Of a DNA stretch of 35,191 nt, positions 7,310 to 16,217 are shown one piece after another (the first letter of the stretch is position 1; the number at the start of each line of letters is the position of its first letter). The translations under genes and the position numbers were made by a program. The stretch is from an uncultured Neomegalonema sp. (GTDB lineage: Bacteria > Pseudomonadota > Alphaproteobacteria > Rhodobacterales > Rhodobacteraceae), in assembly GCA_937927905.1 (NCBI GenBank), contig CALFWP010000143.1, positions 1 to 35,191 of the forward strand, in the 5' to 3' direction. The notes under the pieces were generated by a model that did no database searches, was not told the origin of the DNA, and worked only from the letters and a program-made list of their open reading frames with translations.

Positions 7310-7981
7310 ATGATGTATTCTCCGAACCGACGCGATGTCATCGCGGCCGGGGCCGCTTTTTTGCTGACAACCGTGCCCGCACGGTCGCGGGACAGAGCAA
7401 CCCGCAGCTATAAGCTCTTTCGTGGCGGCAGTGACATCGGCACACACAAGTTGTCCATAGAGCGTGACGGCGACCGGGTTATTGCCCGTACGAATATTGA
7501 TATTGCCGTTAAAGTCCTCGGCTTTACCGCTTATCGTTATGAACTGGCCTATACCGAGACCTATCGCGACGGTGTGCTTCAGACGCTCAACGGCACCGCC
7601 AATGATGACGGGGACCCCGGATTCGTAAATGTAACGCGCAAGGGCAATATGCTGGAGGTTGACGGTTCCAGCTTTTCCGATCTTATCACTGGGACGGCGG
7701 CCCCGACCAGTTATTGGCGGCAACAGGCGTTGAACACAACGCCCTGGATCAGCACACAGACCGGCGAAATTCTGCGGGTCGGAACCACGGAGGTCCAACC
7801 CCTGACAGGATTTCCCGCCGGGACCCGAAGCTGGCGCGCAAGCAACAATGCCGATTATAGCGTCGACATCGCCTATGATGCGCAAGGCAACTGGCTGGGA
7901 TGCTCCTTCGATGCAAGGGGCGAACTGGTCACATATAATGTCGAGGGCGGAAGCGGTGCGCTGGCGAGCCTTGCCATATGA
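7310..7981 (+). CDS. Exported DUF6134-like protein of unknown function
   Basis: A 223-residue protein with a twin-arginine-like signal (NRRDVIAAGAAFLLTT, cleavage probably after VPARS) and a mature part that resembles the DUF6134 family: SYKLFRGGSDIGTHKLSIERDGDRV, FTAYRYELAYTETYRDG, LNGTANDDGDP. The predicted mature fold is beta-rich and periplasmic; no enzymatic motif is recognised. ATG at 7310 is chosen over ATG 7277 because AAAGGAA sits seven bases upstream of it and the signal peptide then has normal length. The stop overlaps the ATG of the following dehydrogenase (ATGA), so the two are coupled and may act in one process. Function unknown. Confidence 0.8.
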   Translation: MMYSPNRRDVIAAGAAFLLTTVPARSRDRATRSYKLFRGGSDIGTHKLSIERDGDRVIARTNIDIAVKVLGFTAYRYELAYTETYRDGVLQTLNGTANDDGDPGFVNVTRKGNMLEVDGSSFSDLITGTAAPTSYWRQQALNTTPWISTQTGEILRVGTTEVQPLTGFPAGTRSWRASNNADYSVDIAYDAQGNWLGCSFDARGELVTYNVEGGSGALASLAI

Positions 7982-8772
7982 CGCAATGGGGCCGGACTTA
8001 CATTCCACTTCCGGAACACGGGGCCGCGTGGGTAACAGGGGCAAGCGCCGGTATCGGACGGGCCATCACTTTGAAACTCGCCGATGAAGGGTGGCGTGTT
8101 TACGCAACAGCACGCAGCGGTGACAAGCTTGCGGAACTGGTGGTGGAACGGCCGGGCCGGATCATAGCCGTGCCCGGGGATGTCACCGACCCTGTAGCCA
8201 TGAAAAAGATCGTTGACCGGATTGACAGGGCCGAAGGATTGGCTCTGGCGGTTCTGAATGCCGGTGTTTACGTGCCCATGCGGGCACAGGATATGACCGT
8301 GGAAGGCGCACGCAAGCATTTTGACGTAAATCTGCAAGGTGTTGTCAACGGTCTGGTTCCGGCGATGCAGGCGATGATTGCGCGGCAATCCGGCTGTCTG
8401 GCGCTGGTCGGGTCTGTTGCCGGATACCGCGGGTTGCCGAAGGCAGCCGCTTACGGCGCAACCAAGGCGGCACTGATCAACATGGCCGAGGCACTTGCCT
8501 ATGACCTGCATCCGGCAGGTGTCCGTATCTCACTGATTTCACCCGGATTTGTGGAAACCGACGCCACATCGGTGAATGATTTCGATATGCCGTTTCTGAT
8601 GCAGACCGCTGACGCGGCGGAACGGGTGGTCAATGGTCTGAAAACACCGGCCTTCGAAATCGCATTCCCGAGGCGGTTTGCTTTTATCCTGAAGTCTTTA
8701 CGGTTTCTGCCCGTCAAAGCCTATCTTTGGATCGGGCGCAAGGCGATGGGATGGGATAAAATCGACGATTAA
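7978..8772 (+). CDS. Short-chain dehydrogenase/reductase (SDR)
   Basis: A 264-residue classical SDR, a cytosolic NAD(P)-dependent oxidoreductase. The nucleotide-binding TGASAGIG is at 20-27, NAG of the central strand at 94-96, catalytic Ser146 in LVGSVAGYRG, and the YxxxK pair Tyr159/Lys163 in AAYGATKAAL. Arg residues after the second beta strand (YATARSGDK) favour NADPH. SPGFVET lies at the usual position after the active site. The C-terminus (FILKSLRFLPVKAYLWIGRKAMG) is hydrophobic and basic, and could associate with membrane. It is coupled to the exported DUF6134-like gene by a four-base overlap. Substrate cannot be told from the sequence. Confidence 0.88.
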   Translation: MTQWGRTYIPLPEHGAAWVTGASAGIGRAITLKLADEGWRVYATARSGDKLAELVVERPGRIIAVPGDVTDPVAMKKIVDRIDRAEGLALAVLNAGVYVPMRAQDMTVEGARKHFDVNLQGVVNGLVPAMQAMIARQSGCLALVGSVAGYRGLPKAAAYGATKAALINMAEALAYDLHPAGVRISLISPGFVETDATSVNDFDMPFLMQTADAAERVVNGLKTPAFEIAFPRRFAFILKSLRFLPVKAYLWIGRKAMGWDKIDD

Positions 8773-8774
8773 AC

Positions 8775-8790
8775 CCCGCACACAGGCGGG
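8775..8790. other. Weak hairpin in the SDR / SGNH convergent gap
   Basis: CCCGC and GCGGG pair around a six-base loop just after the SDR stop. There is no T-run on either side, so it is at best a weak transcript end between the two convergent genes. Confidence 0.25.
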
Positions 8791-8852
8791 TGAGACATCA
8801 CATTCATCCTGACATATCAGTCTTCCGGCACATATGCATCAGACCGCATGTG

Positions 8853-9554
8853 TCATCGCCCGCATGACCGGCCAAGAGCACAAAGTATCTCCTGTCCGAT
8901 CTGTTCCGCCAGCAGGCGGTGCCCGCGCGGGGACATATGAAAACGGTCTTTCGCAAGCAAGGAGGGCAGCCCCTCCGGACCCGAATCGCGCATGGCCTCA
9001 TACCGGTCAACCACCGGTATACACAGCGCCGCGCCGACCGCATCAATCCGCTCTGCCATACGCGCATAATGCGCTTTACCCGCAATGCGCGGATAAAATT
9101 GCGGGTCCACCAGAATCGCATCTGCCTCCGCCGCACGGATCAGCGCCACACCGCTGCGAATGGTCCGCGCCACATCATCAGGATCAAGGCGCGCATTGGC
9201 ATCATTGGTGCCGACCTGCCAGATCACCAGATCAGGGCGGGTTTGCGCCATCGCTCGCGGCAGACGGCGCAAGGCACCGGCGGCCCTTTCCCCGCCGACC
9301 CCGCGCGCGGTGACATCGGGGATCAGACCCCAAGGGCGCAAAACCGGAGGAATCTGTTGCGGATAAGCGGCCTCTTTACCGCCGGCCCCAACCCCGCCTG
9401 TACTGGAAGACCCGATCGCAAACACCCGGAACATACCGTCATGAGCGGCAATAGCCCGGGCGGTATTCGGCAACGATTGTGAAAGATCACACGCGAACAC
9501 CTGTGAGGTGCCTATAGACCAAAGTGCAGCTAGCACAGGAATCACACGCCACAT
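8853..9554 (-). CDS. Exported SGNH/GDSL-type hydrolase
   Basis: A 233-residue secreted esterase-like protein. A hydrophobic signal peptide (MWRVIPVLAALWSIGTSQVFA) leads into the SGNH core: block I is AIGSSSTGG, with the nucleophile Ser in GSSS rather than GDS; the glycine of block II is in RGVGGERA; block III is VGTNDAN (oxyanion Asn); block V is DRFHMSPRGH with the Asp and His of the catalytic set. Family members cleave acyl or acetyl esters from lipids or polysaccharides; the substrate here is not evident. Its ATG shares one base with the recG stop (TAATG), so translation is coupled to recG, an odd partner for an exported enzyme. Confidence 0.87.
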   Translation of the reverse strand: MWRVIPVLAALWSIGTSQVFACDLSQSLPNTARAIAAHDGMFRVFAIGSSSTGGVGAGGKEAAYPQQIPPVLRPWGLIPDVTARGVGGERAAGALRRLPRAMAQTRPDLVIWQVGTNDANARLDPDDVARTIRSGVALIRAAEADAILVDPQFYPRIAGKAHYARMAERIDAVGAALCIPVVDRYEAMRDSGPEGLPSLLAKDRFHMSPRGHRLLAEQIGQEILCALGRSCGR

Positions 9555-11638
9555 TATGCGGCCCCCAGATAACGGATCGAATCGTCACGGCCCATCAGAT
9601 AAAGTAACACCCTCAGTGCCTCCCCCCGTCCGGTTCTCAACTCCGCATCCTGTGACACAATCAGACGGGCATCATCGCGTGCAACCTCCAGCAGATTGCC
9701 ATGCTTGGCCAGATCCGCAAGACGCATTTTCGGCAAACCCGCCTGCCGCACACCGAGCAAATCCCCCGCCCCGCGCAGTTTCAGATCTTCTTCGGCAATG
9801 CGGAATCCGTCCTCTGTCTCGCGCAGGACAGCCAGCCGCGCCGCTGCTGTCTCGCCGAGCGGTCCCTGATAGAGCAGTACACAGCTGGATGCGCCCCCGC
9901 CCCTGCCCACACGTCCGCGTAACTGATGCAACTGCGCCAATCCGAAGCGTTCGGCATGTTCGATCACCATGATCGTGGCCTCCGGCACATCAACACCGAC
10001 CTCAACCACTGTCGTTGCGACGAGCACTTTGACCTGTCCGGTTTTAAATGCGGCCATGGCCGCGTCTTTTTCGGCGGGCTTCAACCTGCCATGGGTCAGC
10101 GCAACCGCGTCTTCGCCCAGCGACCGGCGCAAGGCTCGCGCACGGTCCTCGGCGGCAGCCAGATCCACAACATCAGACTCTTCCACCAGAGGACAAATCC
10201 AATAGGCCCGGGCACCCTTAGCAATCGCCGCCCGCAAACTCTCCACAACCTGATCATAACGTGCCAGCGAAATCATTCGCGTTTCAATCGGTTTGCGTCC
10301 CGGAGGTTTTTCATCAAGGACCGAAATGTCCATATCCCCGTATCCCGCCAGCGCCAGTGTGCGCGGAATCGGCGTCGCACTCATCACAAGGATATCCGTG
10401 CCCGCGCCCTTTTCGGCCAGTTCATTGCGCTGGTTGACGCCGAAACGGTGCTGTTCATCAACCACCGCAAGCCGCAGATCATGAAATGTGACATCCGATT
10501 GGAACAGCGCATGGGTGCCGACCACAATATGCACCGCCCCCGCCGCAATATCCGCAAGCCGGTCCTGGCGCACCGCACCCTTACTGCGCCCGGTCAGCAA
10601 CGTAAGACGGATACCCGCCGTTTCGCATAAAGGTTCCAGTCCGGCGAAATGCTGACGCGCCAGGATTTCCGTAGGAGCCATCAATGCGGCCTGCCCTCCG
10701 CTTTCAACCGCGTTCAGCATCGCGAGCAGTGCCACCAGAGTTTTACCAGCACCGACATCACCCTGAAGCAAACGCAACATACGCTGTTCATCGGCCATAT
10801 CGTCATAAATTTCGCCCGCCGCCCGCTTTTGCGCACCGGTCAGATCAAAAGGAAGCGCGGCAATCACCCGTTGCCGCATCGTACCGTCCCCTTGCGTAAT
10901 CCGCCCTTTTGCCCGCCGCCGCCGCGCCCGCACCAGCGCCAGCGCCAGCTGATGTGACAGCAATTCATCATAGGCCAGCCGCTGTCGGGAGGGGGCGTCC
11001 GCCTCAATGTCTCCGGCGCTTTGCGGCGCGTGAAGAGCACGGACCGCCTCATCCCAGGCAGGCCAGCCCTGTTTTTCCAGCCACGCGGCATCCTGCCATT
11101 CAGGAAGGTCCGGCGCTTTTGAAAGTGCAGAGCGCAGCGCCTTTGCAATCGCCTTCTGATTCAGACCTGCGGTGGCGGGATAAACCGGTTCAAACCCGTC
11201 CGGTGCGTCGTCCTCCTCCGGATTAACGATCATATCCGGATGCGGCATCTGTGCGACGCCATCGTATATCTCGATTTTACCACTGACGATGCGCACTTCA
11301 CCGGCAGGGAGAATCCGCATCAGATATTCAGGATGTGCGTGAAAGAACACCAGCACGAAATCCAGCACCCCGTCATTGACGGTAATCCTGTAGGGTGCCC
11401 CCCTGCGGCCAGGAACCGAATGCCGCCCGACCGTCACACGCACAGTGACCGTTGCCCCTTCGGCAGCGCCCTGAACACTGTCCCGCAAACGGCGGTCAAT
11501 AACACCCGAAGGCGGCAGAAACAGCGCATCTACGACGCGGGAAACCCCCAGCTTTTCATATAGCGGTGCCGTTTTCGGCCCGACACCGTCCAGCTTGGTC
11601 GCACTGGCAAAAAGGGGAAACAGGATCTCCGGTCGCAT
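9554..11638 (-). CDS. recG: ATP-dependent DNA helicase RecG
   Basis: A 694-residue superfamily 2 helicase that remodels stalled replication forks and branched recombination intermediates. The N-terminal wedge/OB region includes LDGVGPKTAPLYEKLGV. The helicase core follows with Walker A GDVGAGKT at 293-300, the DEQH box at 394-397 (VVDEQHRFGV), motif III SATPIPRTLAL, and the C-terminal RecA lobe with VVEVGVDVPEA and QLHQLRGRVGRGG. Length matches the family. The start is set at ATG 11638; a GTG immediately before it is an alternative. It is followed by the SGNH hydrolase through a TAATG junction, and it is divergent from the DMT transporter gene. Confidence 0.96.
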   Translation of the reverse strand: MRPEILFPLFASATKLDGVGPKTAPLYEKLGVSRVVDALFLPPSGVIDRRLRDSVQGAAEGATVTVRVTVGRHSVPGRRGAPYRITVNDGVLDFVLVFFHAHPEYLMRILPAGEVRIVSGKIEIYDGVAQMPHPDMIVNPEEDDAPDGFEPVYPATAGLNQKAIAKALRSALSKAPDLPEWQDAAWLEKQGWPAWDEAVRALHAPQSAGDIEADAPSRQRLAYDELLSHQLALALVRARRRRAKGRITQGDGTMRQRVIAALPFDLTGAQKRAAGEIYDDMADEQRMLRLLQGDVGAGKTLVALLAMLNAVESGGQAALMAPTEILARQHFAGLEPLCETAGIRLTLLTGRSKGAVRQDRLADIAAGAVHIVVGTHALFQSDVTFHDLRLAVVDEQHRFGVNQRNELAEKGAGTDILVMSATPIPRTLALAGYGDMDISVLDEKPPGRKPIETRMISLARYDQVVESLRAAIAKGARAYWICPLVEESDVVDLAAAEDRARALRRSLGEDAVALTHGRLKPAEKDAAMAAFKTGQVKVLVATTVVEVGVDVPEATIMVIEHAERFGLAQLHQLRGRVGRGGGASSCVLLYQGPLGETAAARLAVLRETEDGFRIAEEDLKLRGAGDLLGVRQAGLPKMRLADLAKHGNLLEVARDDARLIVSQDAELRTGRGEALRVLLYLMGRDDSIRYLGAA

Positions 11639-11768
11639 CACTGGTCATTACATCACCGCCTGTGCCGTGAAAAGACCTTCGCGGATGCCCGCACTTGTAG
11701 GACCGCCCGGCAGTAGCTAGAGAGATTACGACTATAACAGTGTTCTTTCCGGAAAGGCGCGTCCATTT

Positions 11769-12671
11769 ATGAATGACGGGGGAGACCGCCGGAACTGGGT
11801 CCGCCTTGCAGTCCTCGGCCTGATCTGGGGCGGGGCCTTTCCACTGGTGGAGGTCGCACTGGAGGGGTTTGCCCCGATGACCCTTGCGGCGATGCGCCTC
11901 GGTCTGGCAGCGCTGATACTGGTGCCGCTTTCACTGTTATACGGTGGTTTGCCGAAAGGCCGCCGCATCTGGGGATTTGCGTTCGGGGTTGCCGTTCTCT
12001 CCAATGCCTTGCCCTTTGCATTGTTAAGCTGGGGGCAGACTTACGTGACCGCAGGCGTAGCCGGCATCGCCATGGCGGTCATGCCATTGATGGCCCTGCC
12101 ATTGTCACATCTTCTGGTCCCCGGCGAACGGATATCGTCACAGGGGATGCTCGGTCTTGGCATCGGCTTTATCGGTGTTCTTGTGCTGATCGGATTCGAT
12201 ACATTACAGAAACTGGGCGGTGCGGGGATCGAAGTCCTTGCACAACTGGCCTGCCTTGCCGCGACAGTCTGTTACGTGACAGGCTCCATCACCATAAAGC
12301 GCGCGCCGCCTGCGCACCCGATCGCTTTTGCTGCCGCGGCCATGCTGCTGGCGGCAATTCTCGCAGTGCCTTTTGCGCTATGGTTTGACGGTCCGCCTGT
12401 ACAACCGGACCCGGTCAGCGGTATTGCGATCATCGTGCTGGCCATTGGGCCGACGGTGATTGCGCTTATGCTGATGCTTAAAATCCTGTCCTCTGCCGGG
12501 CCGCCTTTCCTGTCGCTGGTCAATTATCAGGTCCCGGTCTGGGCAACGATTTTCGGTGCGGTTTTTCTGGGTGAAAAAATCGAGCCGCGCCTTGCCCTCG
12601 CACTGGTGCTGATCCTGATCGGTGTCGCTGTCAGTCAGGGCCGCATCGGTCGCCGCAGCGCCCCCCTCTGA
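11769..12671 (+). CDS. DMT-superfamily (EamA) exporter
   Basis: A 300-residue inner-membrane protein with about ten hydrophobic helices in two EamA repeats (roughly 10-140 and 155-295). It opens with VRLAVLGLIWGGAFPLVEVAL, and the GLIWGGAFP motif is typical of the RhaT/EamA drug-metabolite exporter group; the second repeat ends SLVNYQVPVWATIFGAVFLGE, also characteristic. Such proteins export amino acids, metabolites or drugs; the cargo is not predictable. GGAAAGG lies about eleven bases before the ATG. It stands alone between divergent recG and convergent rarA. Confidence 0.87.
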   Translation: MNDGGDRRNWVRLAVLGLIWGGAFPLVEVALEGFAPMTLAAMRLGLAALILVPLSLLYGGLPKGRRIWGFAFGVAVLSNALPFALLSWGQTYVTAGVAGIAMAVMPLMALPLSHLLVPGERISSQGMLGLGIGFIGVLVLIGFDTLQKLGGAGIEVLAQLACLAATVCYVTGSITIKRAPPAHPIAFAAAAMLLAAILAVPFALWFDGPPVQPDPVSGIAIIVLAIGPTVIALMLMLKILSSAGPPFLSLVNYQVPVWATIFGAVFLGEKIEPRLALALVLILIGVAVSQGRIGRRSAPL

Positions 12672-12719
12672 CAGGACACACCGGCACTTTCACATTTAAC
12701 TCAGCGACCGGAGAACGTC

Positions 12720-14021
12720 TTAACCGGGACGGCCATTGCGCAGTTTTGCCCAGTATTCCAGACGTTTTTTGATTTCACGTTCAAAGCCGCGCGGCACCGG
12801 ACTATAGAATGTCGCGCGCCCCATGCCTTCAGGGAAATAATGCTGTCCCGAAAATCCGTCCGGCGCATCATGATCATAGGCATATTCCGCCCCGTACCCG
12901 AGGTCTTTCATCATCGTTGTCGGCGCATTCAGGATATGCATGGGCGGATCAAGGGAACCGGTTTCCTTTGCGGATCGCATCGCCGCTTTACAGGCGGTAT
13001 AGGCGGCATTCGATTTCGGCGCGGTGGCGACATAAATCACCGCCTGTGCGATGGCCTGCTCTCCCTCGGGCGAGCCCAGGAAATCATACGCCTCTTTCGC
13101 CGCAAGTGTCTGGCGCAACGCCTCCGGATCCGCAAGGCCGATATCCTCAATCGCCATGCGCACCACACGCCGCGCGATATAAAGCGGATCCTCGCCGACC
13201 TCAAACATCCGCGCCAGCCAGTAAAGCGCCGCATCAGGGTCGGAACCGCGCACGGATTTATGCAGCGCTGAGATCAGGTTGTAATGCCCCTCGCGCCCTT
13301 TATCATAGATCGGCGCGCGCTTTTGCAGCACATCGGCCAAAGCCGCAGGATCAAGCGGCTCTGTCGCCTGCAATGCAAACAAATCCTCCGCCAGATTCAG
13401 AAGATACCGTCCGTCCCCGTCCGCCATCGCCAACAGGCTTTCCCGCGCCTGCGGCGTTAAATTCAACCGGTGTTCCACTGCCTCCGCCCGGCACAACAGC
13501 GCCTCCAGATCCTGTACATCAAGGCGTTTGAGTACAAGAACCTGCGCCCTGGACAAAAGTGCCGCGTTCAGCTCGAAGGAGGGGTTTTCAGTTGTAGCCC
13601 CGATCAGAATGATCGAACCATTCTCCATATGCGGGAGAAAGCTGTCCTGCTGCGCACGGTTAAAACGGTGAATTTCATCAACGAACAGCAGCGTACCCTG
13701 CCCTGTCAAACGGCGTGCCTTTGCCGCATCGAAAACCTTACGCAGATCGGCAACACCGGAGAAAATCGCGCTGATCTGTTCAAAATGCAACGCGGTCTCA
13801 CCGGCAAGCAAACGCGCAATCGTCGTCTTACCCACCCCGGGCGGTCCCCAAAGGATTGCCGAACCGAGGCGTCCTGCCGAGATCATCCGGCCCAGCGGCG
13901 CATCTGCGGATATCACATGGCCCTGCCCGATTACCTCGCTTAAGGATGCAGGCCGCAACCTGTCAGCAAGCGGCCTTGGCGCGCCCTTATCAAGACCCGC
14001 CGCTTCGAACAGGTCACTCAC
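12720..14021 (-). CDS. rarA: Replication-associated recombination protein A (RarA/MgsA)
   Basis: A 433-residue AAA+ ATPase of the clamp-loader/WHIP/RarA type that acts at stalled replication forks. Walker A GPPGVGKT is at 59-66, Walker B FVDEIHRFN at 113-121, sensor 1 IGATTENPSFELN, and the C-terminal tetramer domain has the family ALYWLARMFEVGEDPLYIARRVVRMAIEDIGLADP and the ending YDHDAPDGFSGQHYFPEG. The GTG start at 14021 overlaps the stop of the upstream protease gene (GTGA), so it is coupled to it. The protease-rarA pairing is seen often in Rhodobacterales. Confidence 0.95.
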   Translation of the reverse strand: MSDLFEAAGLDKGAPRPLADRLRPASLSEVIGQGHVISADAPLGRMISAGRLGSAILWGPPGVGKTTIARLLAGETALHFEQISAIFSGVADLRKVFDAAKARRLTGQGTLLFVDEIHRFNRAQQDSFLPHMENGSIILIGATTENPSFELNAALLSRAQVLVLKRLDVQDLEALLCRAEAVEHRLNLTPQARESLLAMADGDGRYLLNLAEDLFALQATEPLDPAALADVLQKRAPIYDKGREGHYNLISALHKSVRGSDPDAALYWLARMFEVGEDPLYIARRVVRMAIEDIGLADPEALRQTLAAKEAYDFLGSPEGEQAIAQAVIYVATAPKSNAAYTACKAAMRSAKETGSLDPPMHILNAPTTMMKDLGYGAEYAYDHDAPDGFSGQHYFPEGMGRATFYSPVPRGFEREIKKRLEYWAKLRNGRPG

Positions 14022-15373
14022 CCGTCAACCGCAAGACGCAAGGTGCGCCCGCCTCTGTCCACGGAAATCCGCCAGGATCGCCCCGCCGCATTCAATGCTT
14101 CGGCGACATCTGCCACCCGTTCAATACGTGTTCCGTTGATCGACAAAAGGCGGTCGCCGGGCCGCATACCATAACGACGCCCCGGACCGCGCCGGACCTG
14201 CACGACAATGACCCCTTCAAGGGCAGGGTCCAAGCCCTCTTCCTGTGCCAATGCCGGGTTGATATTGGCGATGACAATACCGCTCAACGGATTGTTGCCA
14301 TCCACTTCTGACAGGTTACGCGGCGGATCATCGGGTGCGGCAATCAGGGTTACAGCAGCCTCATAGCGCTGACCGTCCCGCAAAAACCCCACCGCTACGC
14401 TCTCTCCCAACCTTCCCGTCCCGAAACGGTAGCCCAGTGTCACCATATCGCGCACCGGTCTGCCTGCCACATCCAGTACAATATCGCCAGGCGATAAACC
14501 CGCCTCCGCCAGCGGACTCAGCGGATGCAGATCGGAAAGAATCACACCGTCCGGTAATATACCGAGGCTTTCGGCAATCTCCTGCGTGACAGGCTGACCA
14601 TCCGCACCGATCCAGGGACGGGCAATTGTCAGTGCACCGGTTGCTGCCGATTCAACCGCCCGCCGTGCCAGATCAGCGGGTATCGCAAACCCGATGCCGT
14701 TAGAGCCGCCTGAACGTGACAGGATTTGTGTGTTAATCCCCACCAGCCGCCCCGCCATATCAACCAGGGCACCACCGGAATTCCCTGGGTTAATCGCGGC
14801 ATCGGTCTGAATAAAAACCTGCCCCTCGTCATTCGTGCGTGTCTGAGCCGAGACGATGCCGCTTGTCACAGTTTGACCGACGCCGAACGGATTACCAATC
14901 GCCAGGACAAGATCCCCGACCTCCATTGTATCGGGATCCCTGAACTCAAGAACCGGCAGATCCGTTGCGTCAACCTTGAGTACGGCAAGATCATTGCGTT
15001 CGTCCATTAACAGCAATTCGGCCAGAAACTCCCGTCGGTCATTCAGAGCGACCGTAATCTCATCCGCACCCTCAACCACATGGGAATTCGTAACAACAAT
15101 CCCATCCTCACGGACAATAACGCCGGACCCAAGAGACGTTTCATCACGTGATCGAGGCCCCAACCGCCTGCCGAACAGCATCTCGAACACCGGATCATTA
15201 AACCGCCGCGTCACCAGGGTGCGGGTATAGATATTTACCACAGCTGGCGCCGCGCGTTTGACCACAGGGGCAAAGGAGAGCCTGATTTCCGTCTGATCCG
15301 CAGGCACCTGTTGCGCAAAGGCCGATAGCACCGGCATCACTAAAAGGCATAAAATAAGGGCTAAGGATTTCAT
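14018..15373 (-). CDS. Do-type periplasmic serine protease (DegP/DegQ family)
   Basis: A 451-residue exported HtrA-type protease for periplasmic quality control. A signal peptide ends at about AFA-Q (20/21). The chymotrypsin-like domain shows His98 in TNSHVV, Asp128 in RNDLAVLKV and Ser199 in NPGNSGGAL. Two PDZ regions follow: about 250-345 (LSPGDIVLDVAGRPVRDM) and about 365-450 (MRPGDRLLSINGTRIERV). AGGGAG precedes the ATG. Its stop overlaps the rarA start, and the TSUP permease gene is 61 bases upstream on the same strand. Which Deg subclass it belongs to is not resolved. Confidence 0.92.
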   Translation of the reverse strand: MKSLALILCLLVMPVLSAFAQQVPADQTEIRLSFAPVVKRAAPAVVNIYTRTLVTRRFNDPVFEMLFGRRLGPRSRDETSLGSGVIVREDGIVVTNSHVVEGADEITVALNDRREFLAELLLMDERNDLAVLKVDATDLPVLEFRDPDTMEVGDLVLAIGNPFGVGQTVTSGIVSAQTRTNDEGQVFIQTDAAINPGNSGGALVDMAGRLVGINTQILSRSGGSNGIGFAIPADLARRAVESAATGALTIARPWIGADGQPVTQEIAESLGILPDGVILSDLHPLSPLAEAGLSPGDIVLDVAGRPVRDMVTLGYRFGTGRLGESVAVGFLRDGQRYEAAVTLIAAPDDPPRNLSEVDGNNPLSGIVIANINPALAQEEGLDPALEGVIVVQVRRGPGRRYGMRPGDRLLSINGTRIERVADVAEALNAAGRSWRISVDRGGRTLRLAVDG

Positions 15374-15395
15374 GGTGCACTCCCTTTTCAGTCAA

Positions 15396-15424
15396 TATTT
15401 ATGACATAGGAAAAGAGTGGTAAA
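15396..15424 (-). promoter_or_regulatory. Weak candidate promoter of the protease-rarA operon
   Basis: TTTACC (15419-15424) and TAAATA (15396-15401) on the minus strand are separated by 17 bases and lie 22 bases before the protease start. The match to the -35 consensus is only partial, and the -35 overlaps no coding sequence. Offered as a candidate only. Confidence 0.3.
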
Positions 15425-15434
15425 CTGGAAGATC

Positions 15435-16145
15435 TCAGAGAGATTTCACGACCAGAGCCAAACCGCCCAAACCCGAAATCGTCAACATACCGATGCGTGC
15501 GCGCTGTTGCGTGACGCGCATGGCAATAAACCGCCCGCAAATAAAACCAAGCGCAATCCCGGGCAAAAGACTTAAACCCATAAAAACTTGCGCCATCCCA
15601 AAGCGTCCGGATATCCACAATCCCGCCAGCGCCATCGTACATCCGGCCACAAACACAACTGCAAAAGTCGCACGGACCTTCGCCGCATCCTCCCGTTGGT
15701 AAAGGCTGACCAGGGGCGGCGCGTGCATGGCCGCGACGATGCCACTCACCCCCGCTGCGCTGGCACCGTAAAGGATTGTTCGCTTTGTAAGCGGCAGGGC
15801 AGGAGAAAAAATACTCCAGGCCACGGCAAGAAGGATCACCATACCGAAAACCAATCCGAGTTTTTCAGCAGCGACTTGTGTCAGGATAAGCCCGCCTATC
15901 ACAGTACCGATCAACAAACCCGCCAACAGAGGCGACGTTTCTTTCCGATCCAGTGATGCTCCCTCCCGATAAAGAATTGCCATCGACAGAAACAGATTGG
16001 CAAACAGCATCGGCCCCGGCAGATAGGTAATATTGATCAGAGCAAGCAGCGGATTGGCAACCATGGCGAACCCAAGCCCTGCCGAAGCCTGTACGACCCC
16101 GGCAAATGCAATCGCCAGATTCAGCAAAACCAGCTCGGCAGTCAC
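15435..16145 (-). CDS. TSUP-family (TauE/SafE) membrane permease
   Basis: A 236-residue inner-membrane protein with about seven to eight hydrophobic helices. The opening LAIAFAGVVQASAGLGFAMVANPLLAL is the signature of the TauE/SafE (TSUP) family, members of which move sulfite, sulfonates or related organic anions. A GTG start is used: GGAG lies about eight bases upstream and no earlier in-frame start fits. The gene begins right after the rplQ terminator, whose T-run ends about 15 bases before the GTG, so it must have either its own promoter or depend on read-through. Substrate unknown. Confidence 0.82.
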   Translation of the reverse strand: MTAELVLLNLAIAFAGVVQASAGLGFAMVANPLLALINITYLPGPMLFANLFLSMAILYREGASLDRKETSPLLAGLLIGTVIGGLILTQVAAEKLGLVFGMVILLAVAWSIFSPALPLTKRTILYGASAAGVSGIVAAMHAPPLVSLYQREDAAKVRATFAVVFVAGCTMALAGLWISGRFGMAQVFMGLSLLPGIALGFICGRFIAMRVTQQRARIGMLTISGLGGLALVVKSL

Positions 16146-16160
16146 ACAGCCTGCTCCAAA

Positions 16161-16191
16161 ATAAAAACCCCTTCCCGCGTCCGGAAAGGGG
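16161..16191 (-). terminator. Intrinsic terminator of the ribosomal superoperon
   Basis: On the minus strand CCCCTT-CC (16191 to 16183, with one bulged base) pairs with GGAAGGGG (16175-16168) and is followed by TTTTTAT (16167-16161). It lies 27 bases after the rplQ stop and closes the long operon. Its T-run runs into the leader of the TSUP gene. Confidence 0.85.
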
Positions 16192-16217
16192 CTTTAAACA
16201 TCATAAATGCCAAAAAC

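Noticed and set aside
9926..10630. 234-codon plus-strand open frame inside recG
   Set aside because: Antisense shadow of a well-supported helicase with no recognisable product.
11701..11768. Promoter of the EamA gene with TATAAC at 11733-11738
   Set aside because: The -10 is fair but no acceptable -35 lies 16-18 bases upstream, so it was not listed.
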